Origin: Sycon ciliatum
Taxonomy: Eukaryota > Porifera > Calcarea > Leucosolenida > Sycettidae
Length of the DNA: 64,000 nucleotides
Assembly: GCF_964019385.1 (NCBI RefSeq)
Contig: NC_088643.1
Coordinates: 74,102,965-74,166,964, forward strand
Reading direction: 5' to 3'
Below, in pieces: positions 43,075 through 55,995 of this stretch. Within the stretch, counting starts at the first letter, position 1. Each line of letters begins with the position of its first letter. A program made the position numbers and the translations under genes. The notes under the pieces were generated by a model. The model was not told where the DNA came from, ran no database searches, and saw nothing but the letters and a program-made list of their open reading frames with translations.

Positions 43075-44952
43075 TCACTGGATAGTTTAGTCTGTTTGGT
43101 TTACGAATTCAAAAAAGGAAGACAAAATAACAAAACTAAAAACACGAGCGTCGCATGGACCGAATCTGATGAGCAGCAGCACGTCACACCCGCATACCAA
43201 GTTTAGTTATAGTAGTAAAGTATTTATTCATATTTCTCTAGGGTTTAGTGGGTAAATCTCTGCATCCAGAACAGTTCATATAGGAATGCAATAACACACG
43301 CACAATGTCCACTATGTCACAGGTAGAGAGAGAAGTGTTTGCAGCTTGCTGGTAGACGTTCAGCCGTGCATGCATTGGCAAATGGCTAGAGCAGACGGCC
43401 CGCTGCCCTTAATGTAAGGCACACACGCAAGCGTCAGAGCTACAGCAGCCGAACAGCATAGTTTATGGATTCATGAAAGACTGCACCATACACTGCGCCA
43501 GCTCTGGTAGGGTGCCCTATTTGAGCATCGTCACTGGTCGGTGACGTTTTGCAGGCCTCACCATCAAAGATGCGAGGTGATGCTGCTGATCGACTTGCTG
43601 GCATGATAGTCACAAGCATAACTAACGGAGGATGGCTGGAAGTCGAAACCAGCTGTAGATGTAGATTCCAGGTATACAAGAGAATTACTGACGCCAGCAC
43701 TTTATCCGATGCCCCATCAGTGTCAACTGTACGCCGATGGTCACAGGACCGTGACAGCCTTTCGATCGGTCTACGGTCGGGAGACGGGGCTGCAAGCCCA
43801 AAGCAGCGGGTATATAGTGTTCGTCACCAGCTGAGCAAGAGAGCTTGCTGAGAGATTTAGGTGTGCACTGTTCAGCAACCACTGAGTCCCAACATAGGTT
43901 TGTCCATGAAGGCTGGTGATCCTCAGCTATCATACAACAAATTCCTACTCACTGCGCATATGGCTTGTGAAACAGCAGCAGAAACTGCACTGCCTTGACA
44001 AACGCACCAGTTACCATGATGGAGCAGATATGCCAACACCAAATCTCCAATCGCTAGTACAAGTAGCTCTTCACTAAATCATGCCTAGTGCCTGCTGGCA
44101 GTGATATTTTCAGCAAGAGCGCTGCAGTTACTGCTGAGGAGATATACAATTGCGTCCTTGAAGTCGAAGGCGCTCATCAAAGATTTCTTGCCATCAATTC
44201 TTGGCCTTATGCAGGCACGAGGTGGTCTCCCGTGGCATTGGCCATATTACCCCGAGCTGCACTTGCTCGAGGAGCACGTTGTTTCGCTCATGGAAGTCCT
44301 TCGTGTTGGACTGAGTAGGCTTGCTGAGAGAACAGAGCGCTGAATCCATCCACGTCCACAACTACGAATAATTTACAAAAACATTCCTACTGCAGATCAG
44401 CGCTTGAAAACGGCGATGCAGATCAGCGACGTTGGGCTTCTCCATTCAAAAGGAGAGCCTTCCTAACGAAGCAATTCTCATGTGACACTACATAGTCTCT
44501 CAAGCACTCTAGTTCAGGTCTTCTTCTCTCCACTCCATTATCATTTCGATCTTCACTCGGTCGACGTGATGGTAGTAGCTATGTAAAATAATTATGATGG
44601 ATTTCTCCCGATCCTCGTCGCGGCTAAAATTTGTTCGGTGTTTGTCTAAATTCTCAAACTGACAGGGTTTACAAGAGAAATGTACCTAATTTTGTGCGAT
44701 TGATGCAAATAAATCGGAATATGTCCGACTTCATAAATCCGTGCGGTAAACCGCATGAAAGGACGCCATGTCGTTAGTTGGTGCACATGAAGTCACCGTG
44801 CGGACAGCAGCCACACTTCGCGCTGACGACGCGACGCGCGCGTCGCGCGACGTCGACATCGCGGCTGATGTCACGATGTGCACGTGCACGAGCTAGCGCA
44901 AATCTCATGACATCATCCAATTTTTTGAAGAAAGAGTCATTATAATTATTAT
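43075..44952. other. Intergenic, no gene recognised
   Basis: No host exon or transposon end was recognised. A plus-strand frame at 44101-44343 has a plausible helical composition (ALIKDFLPSILGLMQ) but no splice context or family match. It could be further relic sequence of the zinc-binding element upstream. Confidence 0.4.
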
Positions 44953-45246
44953 CAAGAGTAGATAAACAAGAGTGTGCAACTCCGCATGGGTTGGCCCACG
45001 GCGGAATTTTTTGTTGACGTAATCTTTTCGACGACGCACGCGCTGCGAGCCTTTTGGAGAGTTTTCCCTCGTGCACTTGGCTGGGCTTTACACTGCATGC
45101 AAGGTCGGTGCCCAGCACGTGCTCTCACACTGCTCTGCGGCAAAGCCGCGTTTCTCTGAAAAAAGGTGACGTAAACAAAAAATTCCGCCGTGGGCAGATT
45201 GTGCAGGAGAGATCCGGAGTTGCACACTCTTGTTTATCTACTCTTG
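44953..45246. mobile_element. Foldback MITE upstream of SNAPC1
   Basis: 294 bp with long inverted arms: CAAGAGTAGATAAACAAGAG then TGTGCAACTCCG at the left, mirrored at 45214-45246. Inner arms also pair (GGCGGAATTTTTTGTTGACG with CGTAAACAAAAAATTCCGCC). A 7-bp repeat TTATTAT flanks both ends (44946-44952 and 45247-45253), though it is low complexity. The terminal motif is shared with the elements at 17183 and 47071. The right end lies 197 bp before the SNAPC1 start codon. Confidence 0.8.
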
Positions 45247-45443
45247 TTATTATGCGTCTTCCCTGATCTTGTCTTCCGAAATGTAAAAAAAGTGTTGAAT
45301 CTTCTATCATCCCTCGACTCTTGTCTTGATACTCCTTTTCAAACAATCTCACTGCTCAGTTTTGCATAGCGAAAAATCAATGCAGGCTTGAAGGTGTGGC
45401 GGTGGGAGCGACTTTCCTTCTCTTTAACCAAAGGTAGTCAGTA

Positions 45444-48094
45444 ATGATTCCTAGCAAGCCAAGAAAGAGTAGGGTCGGTGCGAGGCGTTCTTTCAAAGAA
45501 AAACACCCGGAGCAAATTCCCCAGTGTGGCACTGCTGCTAATGACTGCCAACGCTTAATTGAAGAATACATTGAGAAGCAAACAGTGCGCTTTGAAGAAT
45601 TTGTCAAACTATGGAAGACTGGAGGTTACAGCTTGTTGCAGTGGTAAGATAATTTTTGAATAGCGTCGTACATGGTCCATCCACGACTGGGTGGACTTCC
45701 TGTACATGTAAAATACGATAATGATAGGAATATCCTACACTGCTATGCGTGTTACATGATTGGTTCGTTGTTGCAACTGAGATGAAGCTCAAGAGCATAT
45801 TTTGGATGAAGAAAAACTGTTTTTTTGTATGCTAGCATATTGTGACTGAATAATGATTGCTGCGTGCATGGCTGTTTTTTGTGCGATTTTACGCCACTTA
45901 ACAATATGGCCGCCGAAAGTCTCGATTGGGCTTCAATGGCAAGAAAATTTGAATTTTCAAATCGTCAGAACACGAGTAGGCCATGGTTTCCCCTGGATAT
46001 TGGAGACTAGTCAGCCCGGACAGCCCGGGGAACACGCTGATCATCTGCGTCTTGTTTCAAGCTTTCCGCTCGTACCTCACATGACTGCCTTTCCTTCAAG
46101 AAACATTTGTTCTGTGTCGTGCGACTTTGGCTTCGTTCTGGAATACTCCTTGTGTCGTCGCTGACAAACTCGACTCCGAGAAGCCCTTCCCGATTTTTTC
46201 CCAGCTTAGATCGATTTTTTCCCAGGTAGAGGACTATCCTCTGGTTGTCTTCCACAAGTGTCATTAGAATACGCGCGTGAACTTTTAAATACGCGCGACG
46301 AGTCAGGAGCCTGTTTTCTCTTGATTTGGAAGACAAAATGGTGTGGCCCTTTAGTTGCTGTTGAGTGTAGAAGGCTGCTTCCTGCTGTAAATTGCTTAGT
46401 CAGCATGTGGGATATTATAGAAGAAGACAGCAGCCGGCCAAGTGAGCTTGAAATTGTGATATCTACCCTATTGTGCGTTGAACGATTACGAAATGTCTAA
46501 CTTGAATGTTGTACACGCGAGAAAGGTGGTATATCTCGCTCGAGCGCTTTCAAAACTTTCTCTTGGTTTCGCGTCCCAAATCGTGGAACCACGCGAGGAT
46601 CGACATGAGTTTCTTGCAAAAACGCAAACTCATCGCATATTTGTACTATTCGCACAATGTTACATAAATCGCACCGAACGACGCCATATTGATAAGTGCC
46701 TGCACGTGAACAGCCGTGCGTGGTGGGTGTACGTGTATATTGTGGTGCGGTGGGTGTACCCGAACCGGTACATGCATGTATGTCCTTGCGTTTGACTGTT
46801 TGGTGTCTGTGTTTACACTTGCAATTGTAGAGACATGTGCATATCAATCTTGCTGTGACTCTTGAGTTTTACAGTTCACGCCCAAGCGATCATCAGTCTA
46901 TGTGTCTGTGTGCCCAATTCCCTGTGTGGTTGATGTTTGTGTCCCTGTCTGCGTGCTTTTCTTGGTGGTGTACGTGTTTTTGTGCTGCCTTCTTCCAGTG
47001 CCGTAGATCAACGCTTCCGTAGCGAGGTAAGACCTTGATCAGGCTACCATACTTTAGTAGGGCATTATTGAGAGTACATAAACCAGAGTGTGCAGCTCCG
47101 CACCTATGCTGCATAAAACCAATCCCACGGCAGAGTTTTTGGTTTTGTTTCGGTCATCACGAATCCTAGATTGCCGGTCATGCCGTAGGTTCAATGCGAA
47201 ATCACCGTATCACTGAGGTGATGATGGGAAATTCACGTGCGCTTTTCACCACTTGTACGAAAAGTAGCAATGCCCAACAGAAATTACCTTAGTGAGCCGG
47301 TGAAATGACCTTGTGAACGGGTATGAGATGTAGCCAAGGCAGGTCACTACAATCTAAATCAAAATTAATTTTCTGCTGTGGTCTCATTCTCCCGGAGTGC
47401 AGTTGCACATTCTGGTTTATGTACTCTTCGTACCATTGCACCTGGCAGTATACTACTTTGGGGCAAGTCGATTGTCATTTGCATGCACAAGCACATCTGC
47501 AGTCGCAATAAACCGGACAGTGCAACTAGTCACGATGGGTTTGCCGTGTTACAACCGGGCGTCCGGTTATCTGTCCTGTGTACACTGTTGTTTCCTGTTG
47601 CATTGTGCAGCTTGTGGAGTTCATGATGGGCCAGTTCATCATACAGCTCCGTTCTGACAACGTGTTGAACTGCGTGGCCAGTATCTATGCGCTGTATTGC
47701 ACCTACACATCACAAACCTGCCAGCCTATTGTTCGTGTAAGTAGCACGGTTCGTCTTGCCATGCTTTGCAGTGGGACTCCTTGCATGATGATAGCCCAGT
47801 ATGCAAACACATGTCATCTTGGCAGTTATTCATAAGTGGTGGCGCATACCGTGCATGCGCTCGCATGTGTGTGTGCACGGCCGCGCACATGTACACACAC
47901 GCACACCTCAGACCTCAGACATGCCCATCGCGGAAGCGATGATAGCGAACAGCTATGTTAGACATAGCAACTTGTGCTGGGATTACACCATTCAACAGCT
48001 TGCAAGGCTGATGAATTGACCGCCACTATTTTTAGCCTGGTATCCACCACACAGCTGTTTGAAGTGACTTTTTCTGGCCAGTGAATCCCTATAC

Positions 48095-48182
<88 letters not shown>

Positions 48183-51100
48183 CTACAGTGGTCCCTCTAT
48201 AATCCGGCACCATTTGTGCCACGAAAATCTGCTGGATTAGGGAGGGTGCTGGATTAACAAATCTGATTTACTGCTGCAATGTGCATGAAGAGGACATTTT
48301 GGCTACTGAAAATTGTGCTGGTTTATCGAGGGTGCTGGATTATAAAGTGCCGGATTAGAGAGGGACGACTGTACTACTACTACTACTACTACTACTATTG
48401 ACAGCTGCCAGGATTGGCCACGCCGCTCCCAGATGGGAGGTACTGTCAGAGAGGTTAGGGGGGGAGGAAGGCAATGCTCTAAGTGGCGTTCCAGATCTTG
48501 CCGCCTCCGGAACCGTCGGTTGTGGCAAACTTGGCAGTGAAACTTGAATTGTTGGCGTTCAGCCACAGTAGGGCGCTTTGGACAGGTTCCACAACGGTGA
48601 CGCTTGAGACCCGCAGCCGATTTAAATGAACGCTGACAGTTGGTGCAAGTTACACCCGGAACAACAAGAGGAGCAGGGGCAGGGGCCGGCGGCTGGTCGA
48701 CATCGCCTAGTCGACACTTATGCACCGCAAAGCCTCCTCTGCTACGTAGCCATCAGTTGCATGTTGGACACTGTACTGATCCAGGCTGCTCCGATACCGG
48801 GAGCTGACGGATTGCTGAACACTTGTGCCGGGCCATGTCGGAACTACGGCGGAACAGACGGTGGCGGGTTGGGCACTCGATGCTCTTCGGGGCAGGTTCC
48901 TTGTCCTCACCTGCTGCTGTCACCACTCCACGCCACTCTCCACGATCGCTTGCCAACTCAAACCAGTTACGCACTCCAGCCACGGATAGGTCCGTGTGAA
49001 TGGTGTCCTTCCAGCGACGACGAGGTCCACCAGGGGCGTCACACACGGTACGACCACTACGACCATGGTCGTACCACTTTTCGTCCAGGATGGTCCACCC
49101 AATTCATCCAAAAAAGCGATAAAAAAATTCAAGGATCTTCGGACTTGTACAAAAGTCAAAACATCGTAACTACAACTAAAAGTCGCTCTAAAAGTCACGG
49201 CACGAAGCACGGCATTCCTGTACATGTGTACTACACTCTAGCAGTGTACTCGTACAGTGAGAAGATGGTCGCAGCACTCGCCCATATGTACAGATCGTAC
49301 ATGTCGGTGTGCTAAACAAGGCAGATCGCGCCTTGCTGGTAGGCCGGATGTGACCAGTGACATGTCACACCTCGTAGCACAACGCGAAGTGTTGCAAGAC
49401 TAGTCTAGAGTACATCCACTAGTACTAATCACATTATAGTACTTAGCACCTCACAGTCACACCACAACTGCGCACAAGGAGCACGCCGTAGATCTATGTA
49501 CACAGTTTGCGAAGCCAAATCGTTATAATGTTGTGATTGAGGCGGACTTACCGTCACACTTGGCTCCGTAGCTGCAGGGTAGTTTCAATGGCGGCGGAAT
49601 CCGCTGGACCAGAGATTGCGGATAAGCCCAATCAGCCCAGGGATTTCCAGTTTCCGAAGCGCAGCTATGGCGTAGCGACTGTTCTGTGGCGGTCCTTCCA
49701 GCCACAATGGTTTGATGTTTTTCCCTGGTTGCACTGGGACTCCGCAAGCGAGCGAGCGTTTTGCCACACTTGCGTCAGAGCGTCGAGGCGAGGCCTTATT
49801 TCCTCCAGAACCGTGGAGCAAGCCTTCGTGACAACAGGCTATCAGAATTGGAAGGAGGCAAGGCGCGTGATGTCGAAACATGCCGAGTCGCGCTGCCACA
49901 AGGAAGCGGTCGATCGCCTGCTGACAATCCCGGAAAATGTCGGCGATGTTGGTGAGCGCTTGGACTCCCAGTTTACTGCCCAGCGGAAGGAGAATCGTGC
50001 TTGTCTGCTGCAAGTGCTCCGATCCGTGCGCTTTCTCGCACGACAGGGACTCGCTTTGCGTGGAAGCTCCAGGTCGGGAGGTGGAGAGTGTGACGGTAAT
50101 TTTCTGCAGGTTCTGGCTCTACTGTCCGACAATGATGAGAGTCTTGTGCGCTGGCTGAACCGTCGGACTGACAAGTACACTAGTGCTGCCATTCAGAATG
50201 AAATACTTCAGGTAAGAATCAGACAAATGACTGCATGTTAATGATGTTATGCTATTGGATACATTCTTCAGAGCAATAATTGTGTTGCCAACTTCGATGT
50301 ATCAGACAAATGACTGCATGTTAATGATATGCTATTGGATATTATTATTCTTCAGACTCAGAGCAATAATTGTGTTTCCAACTTCGATGTACTTCGAAAA
50401 TAGCGAACAATAAATACTGTGGCATTTTCGTGATAGCAATGGCTTATCACTTATCAGCTATTGTTCCATTTCAGTGAATATATTGCAGCTGACTAATATT
50501 CACACAAACTTATTATTGTTGTATTGGCCTTTTGCTTGCCTCTCCTAGGTGATGGCCCATCGTTTGCTTCGTCAGTTGTCACTCCGGATTCGGAACGAGA
50601 TCTTTGCGATCATGGTTGATGAGACAACTGACTGCTCCACCGTGGAGCAATGTGTTGTAGTTGTCCGTTGGGTAGACGACAATCTCGAAGCCCAAGAGGA
50701 TTTCCTTGGATTTTATGCAATCCACACAGCCAACGCTTCAACTGTTGTCCAGGTAAATGCTGTCACTTGATGTTTAAAATCTTTTTGATAGAGCACTGTA
50801 TTGACAATGTACTGTGCAATAGTTACATTTCAGGGATTTGACTATTTTAATATGGTAGCAGTCAGTGTGAATGATTTTGCAATGTATTTGCACAGCGTGC
50901 CATTTACTTGCAGTCCCACAACATTGTTTTGATCTGGGTGTTTTGGTCTTGGTTTGTTCCTCATTGCACAGGTAATAAAAGACAGCATTATTCGCATGGG
51001 CATGTCACTCGCCAACTGCAGAGGCCAATGCTATGATGGTGCTGCAGTTATGAAGGGCACAAGGAATGGTGTGGCAAAACAGATCCAGGACGAGCAACCC

Positions 51101-54100
51101 AAAGCGATCTTCACGCATTGCTATGGACATTCGTTGAATCTGGCCTGCCAGGACATGGTGAGAGACGTGAAGGTGGTGAAGGATGCGCTAGACACTACCT
51201 TCGAGCTGAGCAAGCTACTCAAGTACTCGGCTAAGCGGACTGCTGAGTTTTCGAAGTTAAAAGAAGAGATAGCACCTGATGAGCCTGGTTTTCGAACCCT
51301 GTGCCCGACTCGTTGGACTGTCCGTGCAGCATCATTGCAGAGTGTCCTGGCAAACTATGAAGTAATCCAGGCCAGTCTTGAGAGATTTACGGAGTTGGCG
51401 AAGTACGACCACGAGATGTCAGCCAAGTGTAACGGAGTCGGCCATCAGCTAGCCACTTTCGAGTTTCTGTTTGGAACCTGCCTCGGTCACCTAGTTCTGC
51501 GTCTTGCTGACAACCTGAGTGTGGCGCTCCAACAGAAGTCACTCTCAGCAGCAGATGGGCAAAGGATGGCTTCGCAGACTGTAAAGGCGTTACAGAAGCT
51601 TCGATCCGAAGAGGAATTTCAGAAGTTCTGGGCCGATGTTCTCCTCAAACAGTCTGCTGTGGATGTCAGTGAGCCGCAGCTGCCACGTCGCCGCAAAACC
51701 CCTGCTCGCCTTCAGACGGGCACCTCCAGTCCTCACTTCCCAGCTACAGTAGAGGACCTCTATCGTCCGATGTTCTTTTCGGCACTGGACACCATCATAG
51801 CAGCTATCGGTGACCGGTTTGACCAGCCTGGCCTGCAGCATTACCAGAACCTAGAGCAACTTCTGCTGAAGGCTGCAGCTGGTTCTGCCTACAAGGACGA
51901 GAAGGAGCATGTTGCTAAGCTTTGGGGCGATGACATCAATATGTCATTGCTGGAGTCGCAGCTCGCTATCCTGGCGTCTTACTTCACCTCCAAGGAAGTG
52001 TCTCTTGCTCGTATCGCAGAGTACGTACAGGCCCTGCCCAACAAGCACTTCCTAAGTGAAGTTGTAGCCCTGCTTAGGCTAATTCTGGTTGCTCCTGCAA
52101 CCAATGCCACTAGCGAGAGATCTTTCTCTACCTTGCGCCGCTTGAAGACCTACCTACGGTCCACAATGAGCCAGGAGAGGTTGAATCACTGTGCCATCCT
52201 CACCACGATGAAAGAGGAGTGTGATGCCCTTGACCTGAAGGATATTGGCAATGACTTTGCCTCCTCCAACCAGCACCGCATTGATTTGTTTGGCAAATTT
52301 TAAATCTTGCGTCTGGCCAATGTTGATGCCGCTTAGAACTATTGTTCCGTATTTTTAATTATTTGTCGGATCAAGTGTCTTTGCTGATATTCTGAATTAA
52401 AGTTTCCCGTGTGATACATGTGCATATTGAGTGTAAGTGGGGTTGTCTAATAAGTGCTCGGGAAACCCTCGTTTGCGGCTGCAGAGCGCCAAAACGTGCC
52501 CTATTGCCCAAAAAATCCCAAATTTTTTTCCGGGGGACACCCCCGGACCCCCGGTCGTACCACTCCGAACTGCCCTGTGACGCCCCTGTCCACAGAATGG
52601 CCGAGACTGAGGGAGACAGGCAAACAGCAACTGCTTCGGTACTCTGGTGTCATCAAGACGAGCCAGGTGCCCAAGCCACTCCAACCGTCTCTGCTGCACC
52701 ATGCGTGACAATGGTGTGGGATCACCCCACTGTGCTCGCAGTTCCTGTGAAGAGATGCGCTGTTCCCACTGTCGGCCTCGCGATACGCCAAGGATGGAGC
52801 GAATGTTGGCATGGTGAAACCGGTCCATTCTATCTAAATCTGCCTTCAACGGCGTCCAGCATTCTGAACCATACAGAACCGTTGACAGTACGCAAACGAC
52901 ATACAAGTGACGCCTGGTAGGGAGGTTCAGGCTCCGGTCATGTAGGATGCGCCGAAGACCACCAAAGGCCCCTGCACCCTTTGCTAGACGGCTCCGAATG
53001 TCCGCTTGCGACCGCGAGTCTGGAGTGATGGTGGAACCAAGATAGGGGAATGAGGTGACTGCTTCAACCCTATCACTGCCAATGACCAAATCAGAGCAAT
53101 CAGAAGGGCAAACTCCGAAACCTGCAACGAGAAGCTTGGTCTTGGTCATGCTCACTGTGAGACCCAAGCTGGATGCGACCTCACAAAAGGCACACAGGGA
53201 TTGATCGGCTGCGTTGCGAGTTGTAGCGAGCAGTACAGCATCATCCGCAAACTCGAAGTCATCAGCATGGCCGGACTCGGAGTGGGGACGACGCCTAGTG
53301 ACACGAGGGAACAGCTGGCCATCAATTGTGAAGCTGAAGTCCACACCAGACTCTATTCCACGCTCCACGAGAAGGGATCGCCAACGCTCAATAAGTAAGC
53401 CGAAGTACAAGTTAAACAGTACAGGTGCCATCACGCACCCTTGGCGCAGCCCATTCTTGACAGATATCGGATCCGTGCAACCACCGGCAACGCGAACGCA
53501 AGCTGACATGTCTGTATGGAATGATTTGATGATGGCCACAGTCGGGGGCGGCACACCCAGCCGCAGCAATGCCTGCCAAAGAGCTTCGCGAGGGACAGAG
53601 TCGTACGCTTTGCGGAGATCCACAAATACGCAGAAGAGCTTCGATCGATGTTCGTACGACTTCTCGACAAGTTGACGGACAGAGAAGATGGCGTCTGCAC
53701 AACCACGGTGCCGCCGAAACCCGCATTGGAATTCAGGCAGTTCCGCCTCAGCAATACCTTGCAATCGGTTTTGCATGATCCGAGCAGCCAACTTGCCGAC
53801 AACCTCCAGCAATGCGATCCCTCGCCAATTATCGCAGCGAGAGAGGTCGCCCTTCTTTGGAATCGGTACCAGCAGTGCATCGCGCCAGTCCTGGGGCACG
53901 CAACCCCCCGACCAGACAGATTGGAGTAGGTCCAGGAGGAGTGGATGGAGGACAGGCACACCAACCTTCAGCAGCTCCGGCACAATCTGTGACATACCAC
54001 CAGCTTTGCCATTCTGTAGGTGTCTAATTGCCTGAGTCAGCTCATCCTCCGATGGTGGCAGTGAGAGGGAGTCCTCGACCTCACGCTGAGGGATAAGTTG

Positions 54101-55852
54101 GAAGACATGCGGATCGTACACACTGCAGACATTCAAGACACCCGAGAAATGCCCATGCCATGTGCCCTGCTGCTCCTGAACAGATTCGCAAAGAACTCCA
54201 TCGGCATTGCGGATGGATTGGACAGACAGGGGTTGCAAGCCCCCAAAGCAGCGTTGCATGTCGCGAATGGCAGACCAGACAGCTTTGCCACTGAAACGTC
54301 CACGGTGCACCACCGCCGCTTTGTCCATCAACCAAGTTGTTTTTGCCTTCCGGATACCAGTACGAGCCCGGCCACGCGCTTCTTTGAACGCCCGGTGATC
54401 AGAGTCCCTGCCGCTTCTCAGCCATTGGCTATACAGGGTATTACGAGACTCCAGTAGAGGCTCCAATACAAGGGTATTGTCACGGAACCAATCTGGCATC
54501 CGCCGCTTGTCCCGACCAACCACCTGCTCCGCCGCGTCAACGACAGCCGACTTCACGGTACTCCACTTACAGTCCACAGACGAGGCGCGGTCATACGTGG
54601 CTAAACGAGATTCAAGACTAGCACAGTACTCAGCACGTACAGTAGCCACACGCTCAGCCTCCTCTTCACTCATGAATGGCTTGAATTGGTGAACAGCAAA
54701 CTTCCACGGCCTGGAACGTGCATCATGATGGTACCGTTGCTGCACAACGTCAGGTAGCCGGTATTTCATGCGGACAAGACGGTGGTCTGTGCTACACTCT
54801 GCAGTGCGCATCACTTGACAGTCCATGCAACGTTTACGGTGTTGTTGGCGTACGAACACATAATCTATACAATGCCACTTCTGTGATCCAGGGTGTTGCC
54901 AGGTGTACATGTGAATGCGTTTCTTGGGAAACAGTGTGTTACATACTGTGAGCTGTTGACACGCCAAGAATGTGAGTAGTCGATGACCAGCATCGTTCAC
55001 ATCACCAACACCATGTGATCCATGCACTCCCTGCCACATCTCTAGTTGCTGTGGGCCAAAACCAACACGAGCGTTGAAATCCCCCAGGACGATGACGTCA
55101 TCAGCAGAGTTGACATCGCTGAGAGCAGACTGGAACTGAGCAAAGAACTCTTCCTTGTCAGCATGGGGGGATCGAAACGTAGGAGCGTAACATGAAATCA
55201 CTGACATCCACCCGTGCTCAAATCTCAACCTGGCCGTCACGATGCGTGACGAGACGGGTCTCCACTGGCAGCCTGCACGTTCAAATGCCTGCTTGGCCCT
55301 CCGACGCAGAACCAGCGCAACACCCTCGCCACGACGAAAATTTTCGTCAGGTACGGGGCGACCAGAGGCGAGTACAGTCGCATCGCCGATGTTGAAAGAG
55401 TCTCTCCCAAACCATTTGGTTTCCTGCAGGCCAGCCACTTCCACGTCAAACCTGGACAGCTCACGGATAACCAAGTCGATCTTTCTGTCCTCCACGACGG
55501 GCACAAAATTCAAATTTTCAAAATTCACTCGTCTCTTTGCCGTCTCGACCGGTCCGTCATTGTTGACCAGAGTGCGGACGTTCCAAGATCCAAAGGCCAA
55601 TGTTCGCAGCCTTCCTCTCCTCCGCCTTCCTGACAGTACTCTCTGAGCTTCGCAGTTTGAAACCATTCGGGGGTCAGCTACACCACCGCGAATGGAGAGA
55701 CGAGGACAACAACGATCGTGACAGAAAAGAAACTGCCCTGGCGACCGCGCCGCGGAACCCTCGCCCCAGGAAATTTAGGAACACGCCAGGGGCGACTCTG
55801 GTGAACCCAGAGCCACCCCGTGGCCTAAGACTAGTAAGAAGAACGACTGAAG

Positions 55853-55915
<63 letters not shown>

Positions 55916-55935
55916 ACGCACACACATGCACACAT

Positions 55936-55995
<60 letters not shown>

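Noticed and set aside
44088-44343. Short plus-strand gene
   Set aside because: Two overlapping frames look helical but have no start context, splice partners or recognisable family.
52397-52588. C-terminal 64 residues of the long LINE frame
   Set aside because: This part is translated hAT terminus, not LINE protein; the true continuation is at 48400-49025.
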